64,000 nucleotides of DNA from Scandinavium sp036495715. GTDB taxonomy: Bacteria; Pseudomonadota; Gammaproteobacteria; Enterobacterales; Enterobacteriaceae. The position numbers were made by a program, and so were the translations under genes. Location: positions 1 to 64,000 of the forward strand of contig DASXML010000062.1 in assembly GCA_036495715.1 (NCBI GenBank), in the 5' to 3' direction. Numbering within the stretch: the stretch's first letter is position 1; each line of letters opens with the position of its first letter. This document shows, piece after piece, positions 34,228-43,292 of the stretch. Under the pieces are notes generated by a model. It did no database searches, was not told where the DNA came from, and was given only the letters and a program-made list of their open reading frames with translations.

Positions 34228-35607
34228 TTATTTCAGCAAACGAACTTTTACCGATTTGCCTTTGATTTTACCCTGCTGCAGCTGCTTCCAGGCATGACGG
34301 GCAACGCTCTGTTTCACCGCCACAAAAGCATGGATCGGATGAATATCGATTTTGCCGATGTCTGCGCCGTCGAGGCCCATATCGCCGGTTAACGCACCGA
34401 GAATATCACCCGGACGCATTTTGGCTTTTTTACCGCCGTCGATGCACAGCGTCGCCATCGTCGCTTCCAGCGGCGTGATGGTGATGCTGGTCGGCGCCTG
34501 CTGCCAATGCACTTTCATGTTCAGCATCTCTTCGAGTGCCGCGGCACGCTGGCCTTCATCCGGCGCGCAGAAGCTGATCGCCAGCCCGCTCTGTCCGGCA
34601 CGGGCGGTACGGCCGATGCGGTGGACGTGTACTTCCGGGTCCCACGCCAGTTCGAAGTTGATAACCATCTCCAGCGCTTTGATATCCAGACCACGCGCGG
34701 CAACGTCAGTTGCCACCAGCACTCGGCTGCTGCCATTGGCAAAACGCACCAGCGTCTGGTCGCGGTCGCGCTGTTCCATGTCGCCATGCAACGCCAGCAC
34801 ACTCTGGTTGCTTTCGCTCAGCGCGTCGCACACCGCCTGACAGTCTTTTTTGGTGTTACAGAACACCACGCAGGACGCAGGTTGATGCTTGCTCAGTAGT
34901 TTTTGCAGCAGGGTGATTTTGCCGTTGCGCGAGGTTTCATAAAATTGTTGTTCAACCGCAGGCAGTTCATCAACGGTGTCGATTTCTACCGTCACCGGCT
35001 CGCGCTGAATACGGGTGCTGATCGCGGCAATTGCTTTCGGCCAGGTGGCGGAGAACAGCAGCGTCTGGCGATTTTCCGGTGCGTGGCGGATAACTTCGTC
35101 AATCGCGTCGGCAAAGCCCATATCCAGCATCCGGTCGGCTTCGTCGAGCACCAGTGTTTGCAGCGCATCAAGCTTCACGGTTTCTTTATTGAGGTGATCG
35201 AGCAGACGGCCCGGCGTCGCCACGATGATGTGCGGCGCGTGGATCAGTGAGTCGCGCTGAATGCTGAACGGCAGGCCGCCACAAAGCGTAAGCACCTTAA
35301 TATTTGGCATGTAGCGCGCCAGGCGACGCAGCTCTTTCGCCACCTGATCCGCCAACTCACGCGTCGGGCATAACACCAGCGACTGAGTGATAAACTGGCT
35401 GGCATCAATGTGTTGCAGCAGACCCAGTCCAAACGCGGCGGTTTTTCCGCTGCCGGTTTTTGCCTGAGCGCGGACATCTTTCCCCGCAAGAATGGCCGGT
35501 AACGCCGCCGCCTGTACCGGGGTCATGGTCAGATAGCCCAGTTCGTTAAGGTTTTCGAGTTGTTCTGCAGGCAGCGCGTTCAGTTCAGCAAAAGAGGTCA
35601 CGGTCAT
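34228..35607 (-). CDS. dbpA: ATP-dependent RNA helicase DbpA
   Basis: This 459-residue DEAD-box helicase acts in 50S ribosome assembly. It has the Q motif LGYLTMTPVQAAALPAIL, AKTGSGKTAA, LDEADRML, SAT, the second RecA domain with HRIGRTARAG, and a C-terminal RNA-binding domain (about 385-459) that targets hairpin 92 of 23S rRNA. The start MTVTSFAELN at 35607 aligns with the E. coli protein. The 22-residue extension in frame is not expected to be translated. Confidence 0.95.
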   Translation of the reverse strand: MTVTSFAELNALPAEQLENLNELGYLTMTPVQAAALPAILAGKDVRAQAKTGSGKTAAFGLGLLQHIDASQFITQSLVLCPTRELADQVAKELRRLARYMPNIKVLTLCGGLPFSIQRDSLIHAPHIIVATPGRLLDHLNKETVKLDALQTLVLDEADRMLDMGFADAIDEVIRHAPENRQTLLFSATWPKAIAAISTRIQREPVTVEIDTVDELPAVEQQFYETSRNGKITLLQKLLSKHQPASCVVFCNTKKDCQAVCDALSESNQSVLALHGDMEQRDRDQTLVRFANGSSRVLVATDVAARGLDIKALEMVINFELAWDPEVHVHRIGRTARAGQSGLAISFCAPDEGQRAAALEEMLNMKVHWQQAPTSITITPLEATMATLCIDGGKKAKMRPGDILGALTGDMGLDGADIGKIDIHPIHAFVAVKQSVARHAWKQLQQGKIKGKSVKVRLLK

Positions 35608-35733
35608 TATTCCGGTAAAGATATCGACATTCGACAGCGACGTGGTCGCGGCGATCAAGAAGGGCGTCATCATACCATTGACGCCTTCTTCCTGATGCGT
35701 GTTTTTTGCAGGGCACTTTTCGCGCGCTAAACG

Positions 35734-36615
35734 CTAATCCGCCTTAAACAACGGTACCGTCGCGCCGGTGATGTAACGGCGGCGCAGCCATGACGACAGC
35801 GCGTCCATGGTCATGACCACCGCAACCAACAACAAAGTGATAAACATCACCACGTCCCAGTTCCACAGACGCATGTTTTCAGCATAAATCAGGCCGATAC
35901 CGCCCGCCCCGACAAAGCCCAACACCGCAGCCGACCGGGTGTTGGATTCCAGCTGATACAGGCTTAACGCCAGGAACGTCGGGAAGGATTGCGTGAAAAT
36001 CCCGAAACGATGCTTTTGCAGACCGTTGGCCCCCACCGCCGTCAGACCACGGCCCGGAGAACGCTCCACCGCTTCATGTCCTTCGGCGTATAAACGCCCG
36101 AGTAATCCAGTGTCCTGCATGATGATCGCCAGCACCCCGGCAAGCGGTCCTAGGCCCACCGCACGGACAAAAATCAGCCCCCAGATGGCCATATCGATTC
36201 CGCGTAGCACATCAAACAGGCGACGCATGAACATGGCGACAAAACGCGTCACCGGGCCACGCATGACGTTTCGCGCCGCGAGGAACGACAGCAATAGGGC
36301 AATCACCGTCGCGGTAAGGGTGCCGGAAAAAACGATCGCCAGCGTGATGCCAATCTGGCTGAAATAGTAGCCGAACGGCCAGTTGACGAAATCATGCCAG
36401 ACAAACATGCGGAAAAAGTAACGTCCGAGCTGCGTCATCCCGGTACTGAGCTGTTCGTAGCTGATACCAAACTGAATGAAGAACCAGACGTAATACAGTC
36501 CCACCGCCAGAGCCAGTAACGCCAGATTGCGCAGATAGCGCCGCTGTGCGCGAAACAGCGCCGGGTGTGCTTCGCGAGAGTGTTCGGTGTCGGTCATCGC
36601 TTGCCAGTGTTTCAT
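35734..36615 (-). CDS. phnE: Phosphonate-type ABC transporter, permease (PhnE2)
   Basis: This 293-residue permease has about six helices and the PhnE-family EAA loop (EAVERSPGRGLTAVGANGLQKHRF region) followed by LGFVGAGGIG. It is the last gene of the phnC-D-E-E unit. Its ATG shares ATGA with the stop of the previous permease, so the two are translated together and probably form a heterodimer. Confidence 0.9.
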   Translation of the reverse strand: MKHWQAMTDTEHSREAHPALFRAQRRYLRNLALLALAVGLYYVWFFIQFGISYEQLSTGMTQLGRYFFRMFVWHDFVNWPFGYYFSQIGITLAIVFSGTLTATVIALLLSFLAARNVMRGPVTRFVAMFMRRLFDVLRGIDMAIWGLIFVRAVGLGPLAGVLAIIMQDTGLLGRLYAEGHEAVERSPGRGLTAVGANGLQKHRFGIFTQSFPTFLALSLYQLESNTRSAAVLGFVGAGGIGLIYAENMRLWNWDVVMFITLLLVAVVMTMDALSSWLRRRYITGATVPLFKAD

Positions 36616-37478
36616 TTTTTTCCCTCCAGCACCCGCTGACGCAGACGGCCAGACAGCGTATCCAGAATCGACACCACGATAACAATCAGCAGCAGCGTCA
36701 TGCTCACCTGGTCGTAGCGGTCGAGTTTGATGTTGGTCATCAGCTCCTGGCCGATACCGCCCGCCCCCACCAACCCGAGAATGGTCGATGAGCGGAAATT
36801 AATTTCGAGACGCATAAAACCATAAGAGAGAAAAATCGGTTTCACCTGTGGCCACAGCGCAAAACGCATCCGCTGTACCGGGGATGCTCCGCAGGCGGTC
36901 AGGCCGCGTACCGGTTTGTCCTGCGCGCTTTCGATAGCCTCATAAAACAGTTTGGTCAGGCTGCCGATGGTGTGCAGGGTCAGCGCCAGAAAACCGGGGA
37001 TCGCGCCGATACCAAACGCCATCACAAAAATAACCGCCCACGCCAGTTCCGGCATGGTGCGCAGAAAGGCTACCAGCGCACGAATGCCAAAGCGTAATAC
37101 GGTGGGTGCCCAGGCGTTACGCGCTGCCATAAAGGCCAACAGCGTGGCTATCGCTACCGCCACTAACGTCGAGGCCAGCGCCAGCTGTAGCGTTTCCCAA
37201 ATCAGCGGCAACTGGATGGGCAGGCGATAACCCCAGTAAGCCAGTGACCCTTTGGTATGCACATCAGCAAACAACACACCGCCGTGCAGCGTTGGCACGG
37301 TTTCCAGCATGTAGTCGAGGAAGTTTGGCAACGAATGCCAGATGGTGAGGAGGTTAAACTCGGCGGCCTGTCCGGCGGCGAAATAGAGCACCAGCAGCAG
37401 CGCCGACCAGGTGAAGGTGTCGCGCGTCTGGCGCATTTTCACCTGCTGGTAGTAACGTTCAAATTCAATATTCTGCAT
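36612..37478 (-). CDS. phnE: Phosphonate-type ABC transporter, permease (PhnE1)
   Basis: This 288-residue permease of the PhnE family has the loop ESAQDKPVRGLTACGASPVQ and LGLVGAGGIGQEL. ATG 37478 (MQNIEFERYYQQ) is preferred to GTG 37484. It follows phnD after about 60 bases that carry a stable hairpin. Confidence 0.9.
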   Translation of the reverse strand: MQNIEFERYYQQVKMRQTRDTFTWSALLLVLYFAAGQAAEFNLLTIWHSLPNFLDYMLETVPTLHGGVLFADVHTKGSLAYWGYRLPIQLPLIWETLQLALASTLVAVAIATLLAFMAARNAWAPTVLRFGIRALVAFLRTMPELAWAVIFVMAFGIGAIPGFLALTLHTIGSLTKLFYEAIESAQDKPVRGLTACGASPVQRMRFALWPQVKPIFLSYGFMRLEINFRSSTILGLVGAGGIGQELMTNIKLDRYDQVSMTLLLIVIVVSILDTLSGRLRQRVLEGKK

Positions 37479-37498
37479 GTTCACTCGCGGGATAGACG

Positions 37499-37523
37499 CT
37501 CCCCCGCTGACGGCTCGGGGGAG
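37499..37523 (-). other. Hairpin between phnD and phnE1
   Basis: CTCCCCC and GGGGGAG form a perfect 7-bp stem without a following T-run. Such hairpins after binding-protein genes often stabilise upstream mRNA or lower downstream expression, which would favour high PhnD. Confidence 0.6.
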
Positions 37524-37537
37524 GTGAAAAGGTCTGA

Positions 37538-38482
37538 TTAACGGGCGTTAACCAGCTCGCGTTTCATGTCGATAATCTGTTGGAAATCCGCCACGGTCGC
37601 AGGGCCAATGTGCTGCGTGCCGCCCATGGCTTTGATAAAGCAGGAGTGATCCGCTGTATCGAGTTTTTTCACCGCCGCCACCACTTTCGTTTTGAAATCT
37701 GCCGGCAGGCTATTGCTCACGAGGATCGGGCCGTTCGGGATCAGCGGCGATTGCCAGATGATGCGGATGTTTTTCATCAGGTCCGGGTGGTCCATGCGGA
37801 TCAGACGGTTAAACGCGCCTGCGCTGTAGCCGTCGTTATAGTCGCCGACCATTGACGCCCAGGTTACCGCGCCCGCGAACTGACCGTTCAGCACGCCGAG
37901 AATGTCCTGCTCATGACCGCCGGAGAACGTGACGCTGGAAAAGAAGTTGTTGTACTTGTTATCGGTGGTGCCACCGAATTTCTTCTTGAATTCCTGATTC
38001 GGGATCAGGAAGCCGGAAGTCGAGTCTGGGTCAGCCATGCCGAAGGATTTGCCTTTCAGGTCATCGATGGTTTTGTACGGGCTGTCCGCTTTAACAATAA
38101 CCACGGAATGGTAACCGCGAGACTGGTCTTTATCGTCCACCGCGATGCCCACAATATCGACCGCTTTCGGGTTGTTGATGTACACCGACGCGTAGGATGA
38201 CGGTGACATGCTCAGCACCACGTCAACTTTACCGCCCAGCAGCCCCTGGATAACGCCTGAATAGTCTGACGAGTTACGCAGTTTGGTGTCGACGCTCAGT
38301 TCCTTGTCGAGAAAATCCTTCACGCACTGGTTATCACCGATTTGTTGGGTGGCGTTTTGCCCACCCAGAATACCCAGATTCAACTCTTTCGGTTGCGCGG
38401 CAGTTGTCTGCCAGGCCACCAGCAGCCCTGCCATCATCGCGGAATAACGTAATGCGCTCTTCATGTGCTTATTCATTATCAT
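37538..38482 (-). CDS. phnD: Phosphonate-type ABC transporter, periplasmic binding protein
   Basis: This binding protein is about 314 residues. A signal peptide ends near TTAA before QPKELNLGIL. The PhnD-family motifs SDYSGVIQGLLGGKVDV, GMADPDSTSGFLIP and WQSPLIPNGP are present. PhnD proteins bind phosphonates or related reduced phosphorus compounds. The start is uncertain among ATGs at 38482, 38476 and 38464; none has a strong ribosome site. Confidence 0.88.
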   Translation of the reverse strand: MIMNKHMKSALRYSAMMAGLLVAWQTTAAQPKELNLGILGGQNATQQIGDNQCVKDFLDKELSVDTKLRNSSDYSGVIQGLLGGKVDVVLSMSPSSYASVYINNPKAVDIVGIAVDDKDQSRGYHSVVIVKADSPYKTIDDLKGKSFGMADPDSTSGFLIPNQEFKKKFGGTTDNKYNNFFSSVTFSGGHEQDILGVLNGQFAGAVTWASMVGDYNDGYSAGAFNRLIRMDHPDLMKNIRIIWQSPLIPNGPILVSNSLPADFKTKVVAAVKKLDTADHSCFIKAMGGTQHIGPATVADFQQIIDMKRELVNAR

Positions 38483-38525
38483 TGCCCGTGTTGTCTTTGT
38501 TAAAGGAGTAACGTTGGAGTTGGAT

Positions 38526-39368
38526 TCAGTGGAGCTGGCTGATTTCATCGCCATAAAGTTGTTGCAGGACATCCAGGCTCAAGTCGTCCGGATGACCGTC
38601 AAACACGATTTGCCCCTGCGCGATGCCAATCACGCGGGTGCAGTAAGATTTCACCAGTTCAATCGAGTGCAGGTTGACCATCACGCTGATGCCCTGCTCG
38701 CTGACTTCGCGCAGTGCGTTCATGATGCGCTGGGTGTTTTTTGGATCGAGCGAGGCCACCGGTTCGTCGGCCAACAGGATGGACGGGTTCTGGATCAGCG
38801 CCCGGCAAATCGCCACGCGCTGCATCTGCCCACCGGAGAGATTTTCCGCACGCTGGAGCGCATGCGGCAGCATGTTCATCCATTCGAGCAGCGCAATGGC
38901 GCGGGCGCGGTCCTCGTCGGAGAACACTTTAAACAGGGATTTGAGCGTAGAGGTCTGGCTCAGGCGACCTAATAACACGTTGGTCAGCACATCCAGACGC
39001 GGCACCAGACAGAAGTCCTGGAAAATCATGCCACATTCGCTGCGCCACTGGTTCAGCGCGCGTCCACTCAGGCCGGAAACATCATGCGGGAGGCCCATTT
39101 CCGGGTAGCTCAACAGTTCGCCGGAAGTCGCGCTGTGCGTGCCATTAAGTACGTGCAGCAGCGTGGATTTCCCCGCCCCCGAACGCCCGACGATCCCCAC
39201 CATTTCGCCCGCATGCAGGTCAAAATTAATGTCGTTCAGCACCGTCTGGTGTGCGTTGTACGACTTGCATAAGTGTTTCACACTCAGCACTTTGCGCTGA
39301 TGAGCATGGACGAGCTGCGGTTGAACCGGGTAATCGTTCAGGGAAAAGAGTGCGCGAGCGTTGTTCAT
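38526..39368 (-). CDS. phnC: Phosphonate-type ABC transporter, ATPase
   Basis: This 280-residue ATPase has Walker A GRSGAGKST, signature LSGGQMQRVAICRAL, Walker B ILLADEPVASLDP and the PhnC-typical CGMIFQDFCLVPRLDVLTNVL. It carries an N-terminal extension of about 25 residues relative to E. coli PhnC. It is the first gene of the unit, with a Pho box 50-67 bases before its ATG. No C-P lyase, phosphonatase or phosphite dehydrogenase genes follow. Confidence 0.9.
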   Translation of the reverse strand: MNNARALFSLNDYPVQPQLVHAHQRKVLSVKHLCKSYNAHQTVLNDINFDLHAGEMVGIVGRSGAGKSTLLHVLNGTHSATSGELLSYPEMGLPHDVSGLSGRALNQWRSECGMIFQDFCLVPRLDVLTNVLLGRLSQTSTLKSLFKVFSDEDRARAIALLEWMNMLPHALQRAENLSGGQMQRVAICRALIQNPSILLADEPVASLDPKNTQRIMNALREVSEQGISVMVNLHSIELVKSYCTRVIGIAQGQIVFDGHPDDLSLDVLQQLYGDEISQLH

Positions 39369-39417
39369 AAGTATTCCACGTTGCTTGTTTTCGCCGTGGT
39401 TATTAACAACGCTGCGC

Positions 39418-39435
39418 GTGACGCTTTAATGACAG
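39418..39435 (-). promoter_or_regulatory. PhoB binding site (Pho box) for phnC-D-E-E
   Basis: Read on the minus strand this is CTGTCAT-TAAA-GCGTCAC, two direct 7-bp half-sites 11 bases apart, closely matching the phoA box. A TAATAA -10-like hexamer lies 12 bases downstream, as expected for PhoB promoters. The operon should be induced in phosphate starvation. Confidence 0.75.
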
Positions 39436-39506
39436 AAAAACGATAAACAGATGAAGATGTCGCCCAAAGCGGTAACAAAAGTGCTTCCCGTTACCGCCGT
39501 GGTTTA

Positions 39507-40862
39507 TCAGGAGTCGGCAAACGCGCCACGGTTCAAATCCGTGACAACCGTGTTCATACGTTCTTCGTTGAGGCGATAGAAGCGGATGGCAATCGCGGTG
39601 AGCACGTAGAACACCGACGGGATCACCGAGAACAGCATGATGATGCCGTTTATGGCTTCCGTGGACTGTACGTGACTGCTGGAGGCGTAGTTGTAATACG
39701 CCAGCACCCAACCGAGGATCGCCCCGCCCACCGCCACGCCGAGTTTGATGACAAAAATATTGGCGGCGACGTTCATACCGGTGATACGACGCTGGGTTTT
39801 CCATTCCCCATAATTATTGGTATCGGTGATCATCGACCACTGCAACGCCGCATTGCCGCCCTGCACCAGTTGAATGAGAATGTGGAAAATCAGCGGTAAC
39901 ACCCAGTACTGAATCGGCAGCCAGAAGCACACCAGACCCAATGCGGCGTTGAGCATGTTTATCCAGAACGAGAATTTCACCTTGCAGAAACGGGTGCCAA
40001 ACGGCTTGGCGAGCACCGATCCGAACATCGAGGCAAACATGCCGCCGAGCATAAACCAGGTGATGATATCCGCGCCTTTGCCGAGCACGCTGTTAACGTA
40101 ATAGACCACCGCGCCGCCGCGGATCACCACCGCCACCAGCATCGTGAAGTTATACACCGACAGCACCCACCACTGCTCATTGCGGAACAAAATTTTGACG
40201 TCACGAGCGATATTCAGGTTTTCTTCTTTAATCGGCTGAACGCGTTCATGGGTGGTAAAGAAACAGGCAATAAACATCAGGCAGCCAATCACGCCAAATA
40301 TCCCCATCGATACCTGAATGCCGGTCGCCCGGTCGCCCGGATAAAGGAAATCAGACAGCGGTAATATAAATGCCGTCCCTAATGCGCCCCCAATCGGGGC
40401 AATAGCAAAGCGCCATGACTGCAATGAAAGACTTTCATGTAAGTCAGTCGTTAATGCCGCACCAAGTGAACAATATGGAATATTAATCGCCGTATACATC
40501 AGCGTCATAAATATATATGCGCCAACGGCATAGACAATTTTTCCACTGTCGGTAAAAGAAGGTATGGAATAGACCAGTACGCAACTTACGGCAAACGGCA
40601 CGCAGATAGCGAGCAGCCACGGACGGAAGCGGCCCCAACGGGTTGACGTGGCATCAGCGATGGCACCCATAATAGGATCGGTTATCGCGTCTAATAAACG
40701 TACCAGTAAAAACATGGTCCCCATTACCGCCGGGGGTAGGCCATAAACATCGGTATAGTAATACGCAAGAATCGCCACCGAAGAATCAAAAACAATATGG
40801 CTCGCGGCATCGCCGAGGCTATAGCCGACCTTTTCTCTGACAGATAACTTTTCTCCTGCCAC
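39507..40862 (-). CDS. GPH-family sugar:cation symporter
   Basis: This is a 12-helix inner-membrane symporter of about 451 residues, of the glycoside-pentoside-hexuronide family (MelB, UidB, YicJ). Family marks are EKVGYSLGDAASHIVF, LLVRLLDAITDPIMGAIAD and RWGRFRPWLL. GTG 40862 is favoured, because GGGAG lies seven bases before it and the protein then begins like YicJ. TTG 40895 and ATG 40877 are alternatives. No glycosidase or regulator gene is adjacent, so the substrate is unknown. Confidence 0.85.
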   Translation of the reverse strand: MAGEKLSVREKVGYSLGDAASHIVFDSSVAILAYYYTDVYGLPPAVMGTMFLLVRLLDAITDPIMGAIADATSTRWGRFRPWLLAICVPFAVSCVLVYSIPSFTDSGKIVYAVGAYIFMTLMYTAINIPYCSLGAALTTDLHESLSLQSWRFAIAPIGGALGTAFILPLSDFLYPGDRATGIQVSMGIFGVIGCLMFIACFFTTHERVQPIKEENLNIARDVKILFRNEQWWVLSVYNFTMLVAVVIRGGAVVYYVNSVLGKGADIITWFMLGGMFASMFGSVLAKPFGTRFCKVKFSFWINMLNAALGLVCFWLPIQYWVLPLIFHILIQLVQGGNAALQWSMITDTNNYGEWKTQRRITGMNVAANIFVIKLGVAVGGAILGWVLAYYNYASSSHVQSTEAINGIIMLFSVIPSVFYVLTAIAIRFYRLNEERMNTVVTDLNRGAFADS

Positions 40863-41164
40863 AATATAACTCCCCATCAGTATTATGTTGTGCAACCGGT
40901 TTCTTATGTGGCGCTATTTTTTGCACAGCCGGGGAAAGACGGTCCATTATGTTTTTTTGCTAATTTCTTATGTTTTTTGCTTTATGTGATCTCTGAGGGC
41001 TAAGGCTGATATTGAGCCGATTTTTTTGTTTTCCTGCTCACATTACCGCGCAACGGGAATTTGTCTGGAAAGGCGCAAAACGTTAACCCCGACACGCACC
41101 TGTGCCGATATTCGTCTATGGTTGTAAGCAGCGGAATCAGCGCATCTAAAAAGGAGAATTAACG
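40863..41164. promoter_or_regulatory. Divergent promoter region between the GPH symporter and treA
   Basis: These 302 bases hold a LacI-family-like operator around AACCGGTT (40892-40903) just upstream of the symporter start. They also hold a direct repeat of TTATGTTTTTTGCT (about 40947-40961 and 40968-40981) spaced 21 bases apart, two helical turns. No gene is visible. Confidence 0.5.
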
Positions 41165-42892
41165 ATGAATAAACCCGTTTTGCGCCGTCCTGACTCGTTG
41201 TACCTCGCCCTGCAATTCGCGCTCGGTGGCGCGCTGCTTTCACTGAGCCTGGCGCACGCTCAGGCGGAAGACGCCCCTGCCGCGCCGCAGTCGCCGGATA
41301 TTTTATTAGGCCCACTGTTTAACGACGTGCAGAGCGCGAAGCTGTTCCCGGATCAGAAAACGTTTGCCGATGCAGTGCCAAAAGGCGATCCGCTGATGAT
41401 CCTTGCCGATTACCGGATGCAGCGGAATCAGAGCAGTTTTGACCTGCGCCACTTTGTCGACGTGAATTTCACGATGCCGCAGGAAAAAGACAAGTACGTG
41501 CCGCCGAAGGGCCAAAGCCTACGCGAGCATATTGACGGCCTGTGGCCGGTGCTGACGCGCACCACCGACAGTGCTGCAAAATGGGACTCCTTGCTGCCGT
41601 TGCCAAAACCCTATGTTGTGCCCGGCGGGCGCTTCCGCGAGGTCTATTACTGGGACAGCTATTTCACCATGCTCGGGCTTGCAGAAAGCGGACACTGGGA
41701 CAAGATTTCGGACATGGTCGCCAACTTCGCCTATGAAATTGACACCTGGGGCCACATCCCTAACGGCAACCGAACTTACTACCTGAGCCGTTCGCAGCCG
41801 CCGTTTTTCTCACTGATGGTCGAACTGCTGGCAACACATGACCGTGATGCGCTGAAAACCTATCTGCCGCAGATGGAAAAAGAGCACGCCTACTGGATGG
41901 ATGGTCAGGATTCATTGCAAAACGGCAAAGCCGATAAGCGCGTGGTGAGACTCAATGACGGGGCAATCCTTAACCGTTACTGGGATGACAAAGACACGCC
42001 GCGCCCGGAATCCTGGCTTGATGATGTGAATACCGCCAAAAGTAACCCGAACCGCCCGGCAACGGAAATCTACCGTGATCTGCGCTCGGCGGCGGCCTCT
42101 GGCTGGGATTTCAGCTCGCGCTGGATGGATGACCCGCAAAAACTCAGCACCATTCGTACCACCACTATTGTGCCCGTTGACCTGAACTCGCTGATGTTCA
42201 AGATGGAAAAAATCATCGCCACCGCCAGTAAAGCGGCGGGCGATGACGCCAAAGCGACACGCTATGACACCATGGCGAGCGAGCGTCAGAAAGCGATGGA
42301 ACATTATCTGTGGAATGACAAAGAAGGCTGGTACGCCGATTACGATCTCAAAACCCATAAAGTCCGTAATCAGCTGACTGCCGCTGCGCTGTTCCCGCTG
42401 TATGTTAATGCGGCGTCGAACTACCGGGCCGATAAAGTCGCCGCCGCGACGGAATCGCATCTGCTGAAACCGGGCGGCATTTCCACGACGACCGTGAAAA
42501 GCGGTCAGCAATGGGATGCACCGAACGGTTGGGCTCCGCTGCAATGGGTGGCGACCGAAGGGCTGCAAAACTACGGCAAAGAGAAAATCGCGATGGAAGT
42601 CTCCTGGCGATTCCTGACCAACGTTCAGCACACCTATGACAGCCAGCAGAAACTGGTCGAGAAATATGACATCACGTCTACCGGCACCGGCGGGGGTGGT
42701 GGGGAATATCCGTTACAGGACGGTTTCGGCTGGAGTAACGGTGTGACGCTGAAAATGCTCGATTTGATCTGCCCGAAAGAACAGCCGTGCGATGACGTAC
42801 CGAAAACACGGCCAACGCCTGCGGCCAGTGCGGCGCCGGTAACGACCGCTGCGCCTGCACCTTCAAACACTCCGGTAGAAAAAACGCCGTAA
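41165..42892 (+). CDS. treA: Periplasmic trehalase
   Basis: This 575-residue glycoside hydrolase family 37 enzyme splits periplasmic trehalose into two glucose molecules. A signal peptide ends after about residue 34 (AHAQA). The trehalase signatures PGGRFREVYYWDSYF and QWDAPNGWAPLQW are present, with catalytic Asp in the SGWDFSSRW region. The C-terminus has a Pro/Ala-rich tail of about 30 residues after CPKEQPC. AAGGAG precedes ATG 41165. REP units follow. Confidence 0.95.
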   Translation: MNKPVLRRPDSLYLALQFALGGALLSLSLAHAQAEDAPAAPQSPDILLGPLFNDVQSAKLFPDQKTFADAVPKGDPLMILADYRMQRNQSSFDLRHFVDVNFTMPQEKDKYVPPKGQSLREHIDGLWPVLTRTTDSAAKWDSLLPLPKPYVVPGGRFREVYYWDSYFTMLGLAESGHWDKISDMVANFAYEIDTWGHIPNGNRTYYLSRSQPPFFSLMVELLATHDRDALKTYLPQMEKEHAYWMDGQDSLQNGKADKRVVRLNDGAILNRYWDDKDTPRPESWLDDVNTAKSNPNRPATEIYRDLRSAAASGWDFSSRWMDDPQKLSTIRTTTIVPVDLNSLMFKMEKIIATASKAAGDDAKATRYDTMASERQKAMEHYLWNDKEGWYADYDLKTHKVRNQLTAAALFPLYVNAASNYRADKVAAATESHLLKPGGISTTTVKSGQQWDAPNGWAPLQWVATEGLQNYGKEKIAMEVSWRFLTNVQHTYDSQQKLVEKYDITSTGTGGGGGEYPLQDGFGWSNGVTLKMLDLICPKEQPCDDVPKTRPTPAASAAPVTTAAPAPSNTPVEKTP

Positions 42893-42904
42893 TCCCGGCG
42901 AGGT

Positions 42905-43031
42905 GCCCGGCGGCGCGTTGCTTGCAGGGCCTACAACGGCAAACCAATGCCCCATAGGCCCGGTCAGCGTTAGCGCCACCGGGTAATAGAAGCACACCCC
43001 GTAGGCCCGGTCAGCGTTAGCGCCACCGGGC
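42905..43031. repeat. Cluster of three REP elements
   Basis: One inverted unit lies at 42905-42933. Two direct units share GGCCCGGTCAGCGTTAGCGC then CACCGGG (42957-42982 and 43004-43030), 47 bases apart. The layout is a typical BIME and may protect treA mRNA or bind gyrase. Confidence 0.85.
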
Positions 43032-43193
43032 AATAAACACCAACACTCTGCTACCAAATCTGGTAGCAGGTCCAACATACGATTTATCTTCCGTCGCCCT
43101 TCGTTACTGCGTTCATCCATTAAAACCTGAGATAAAGCAGGGCATTCCCGCGCCTCTCATCCCCTTTCTTTGCTTGATTCACTTAACGCAAAC

Positions 43194-43212
43194 AATAATA
43201 ATTCGCATTCTT
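43194..43212 (+). promoter_or_regulatory. Candidate Fur box upstream of the siderophore receptor
   Basis: AATAATAATTCGCATTCTT matches about 12 of 19 positions of the Fur consensus, with the classic ATAAT...CATT core. It lies about 80 bases before the receptor start, so iron repression is expected. Confidence 0.65.
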
Positions 43213-43292
43213 TTTAACGAAAACTGACATTTTCGCACATTTTGACACGGTGGCGCACAGGAGTGCCAGGCCGTGTTACTCAGGATTATGCG

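Larger units (their letters stand above)
42893..43292. other. treA-foxA gap with REP cluster and Fur box
   Basis: This 400-base gap holds three REP units in its first 140 bases and a Fur box near 43200. The middle (about 43035-43180) shows nothing I can assign. Confidence 0.6.
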
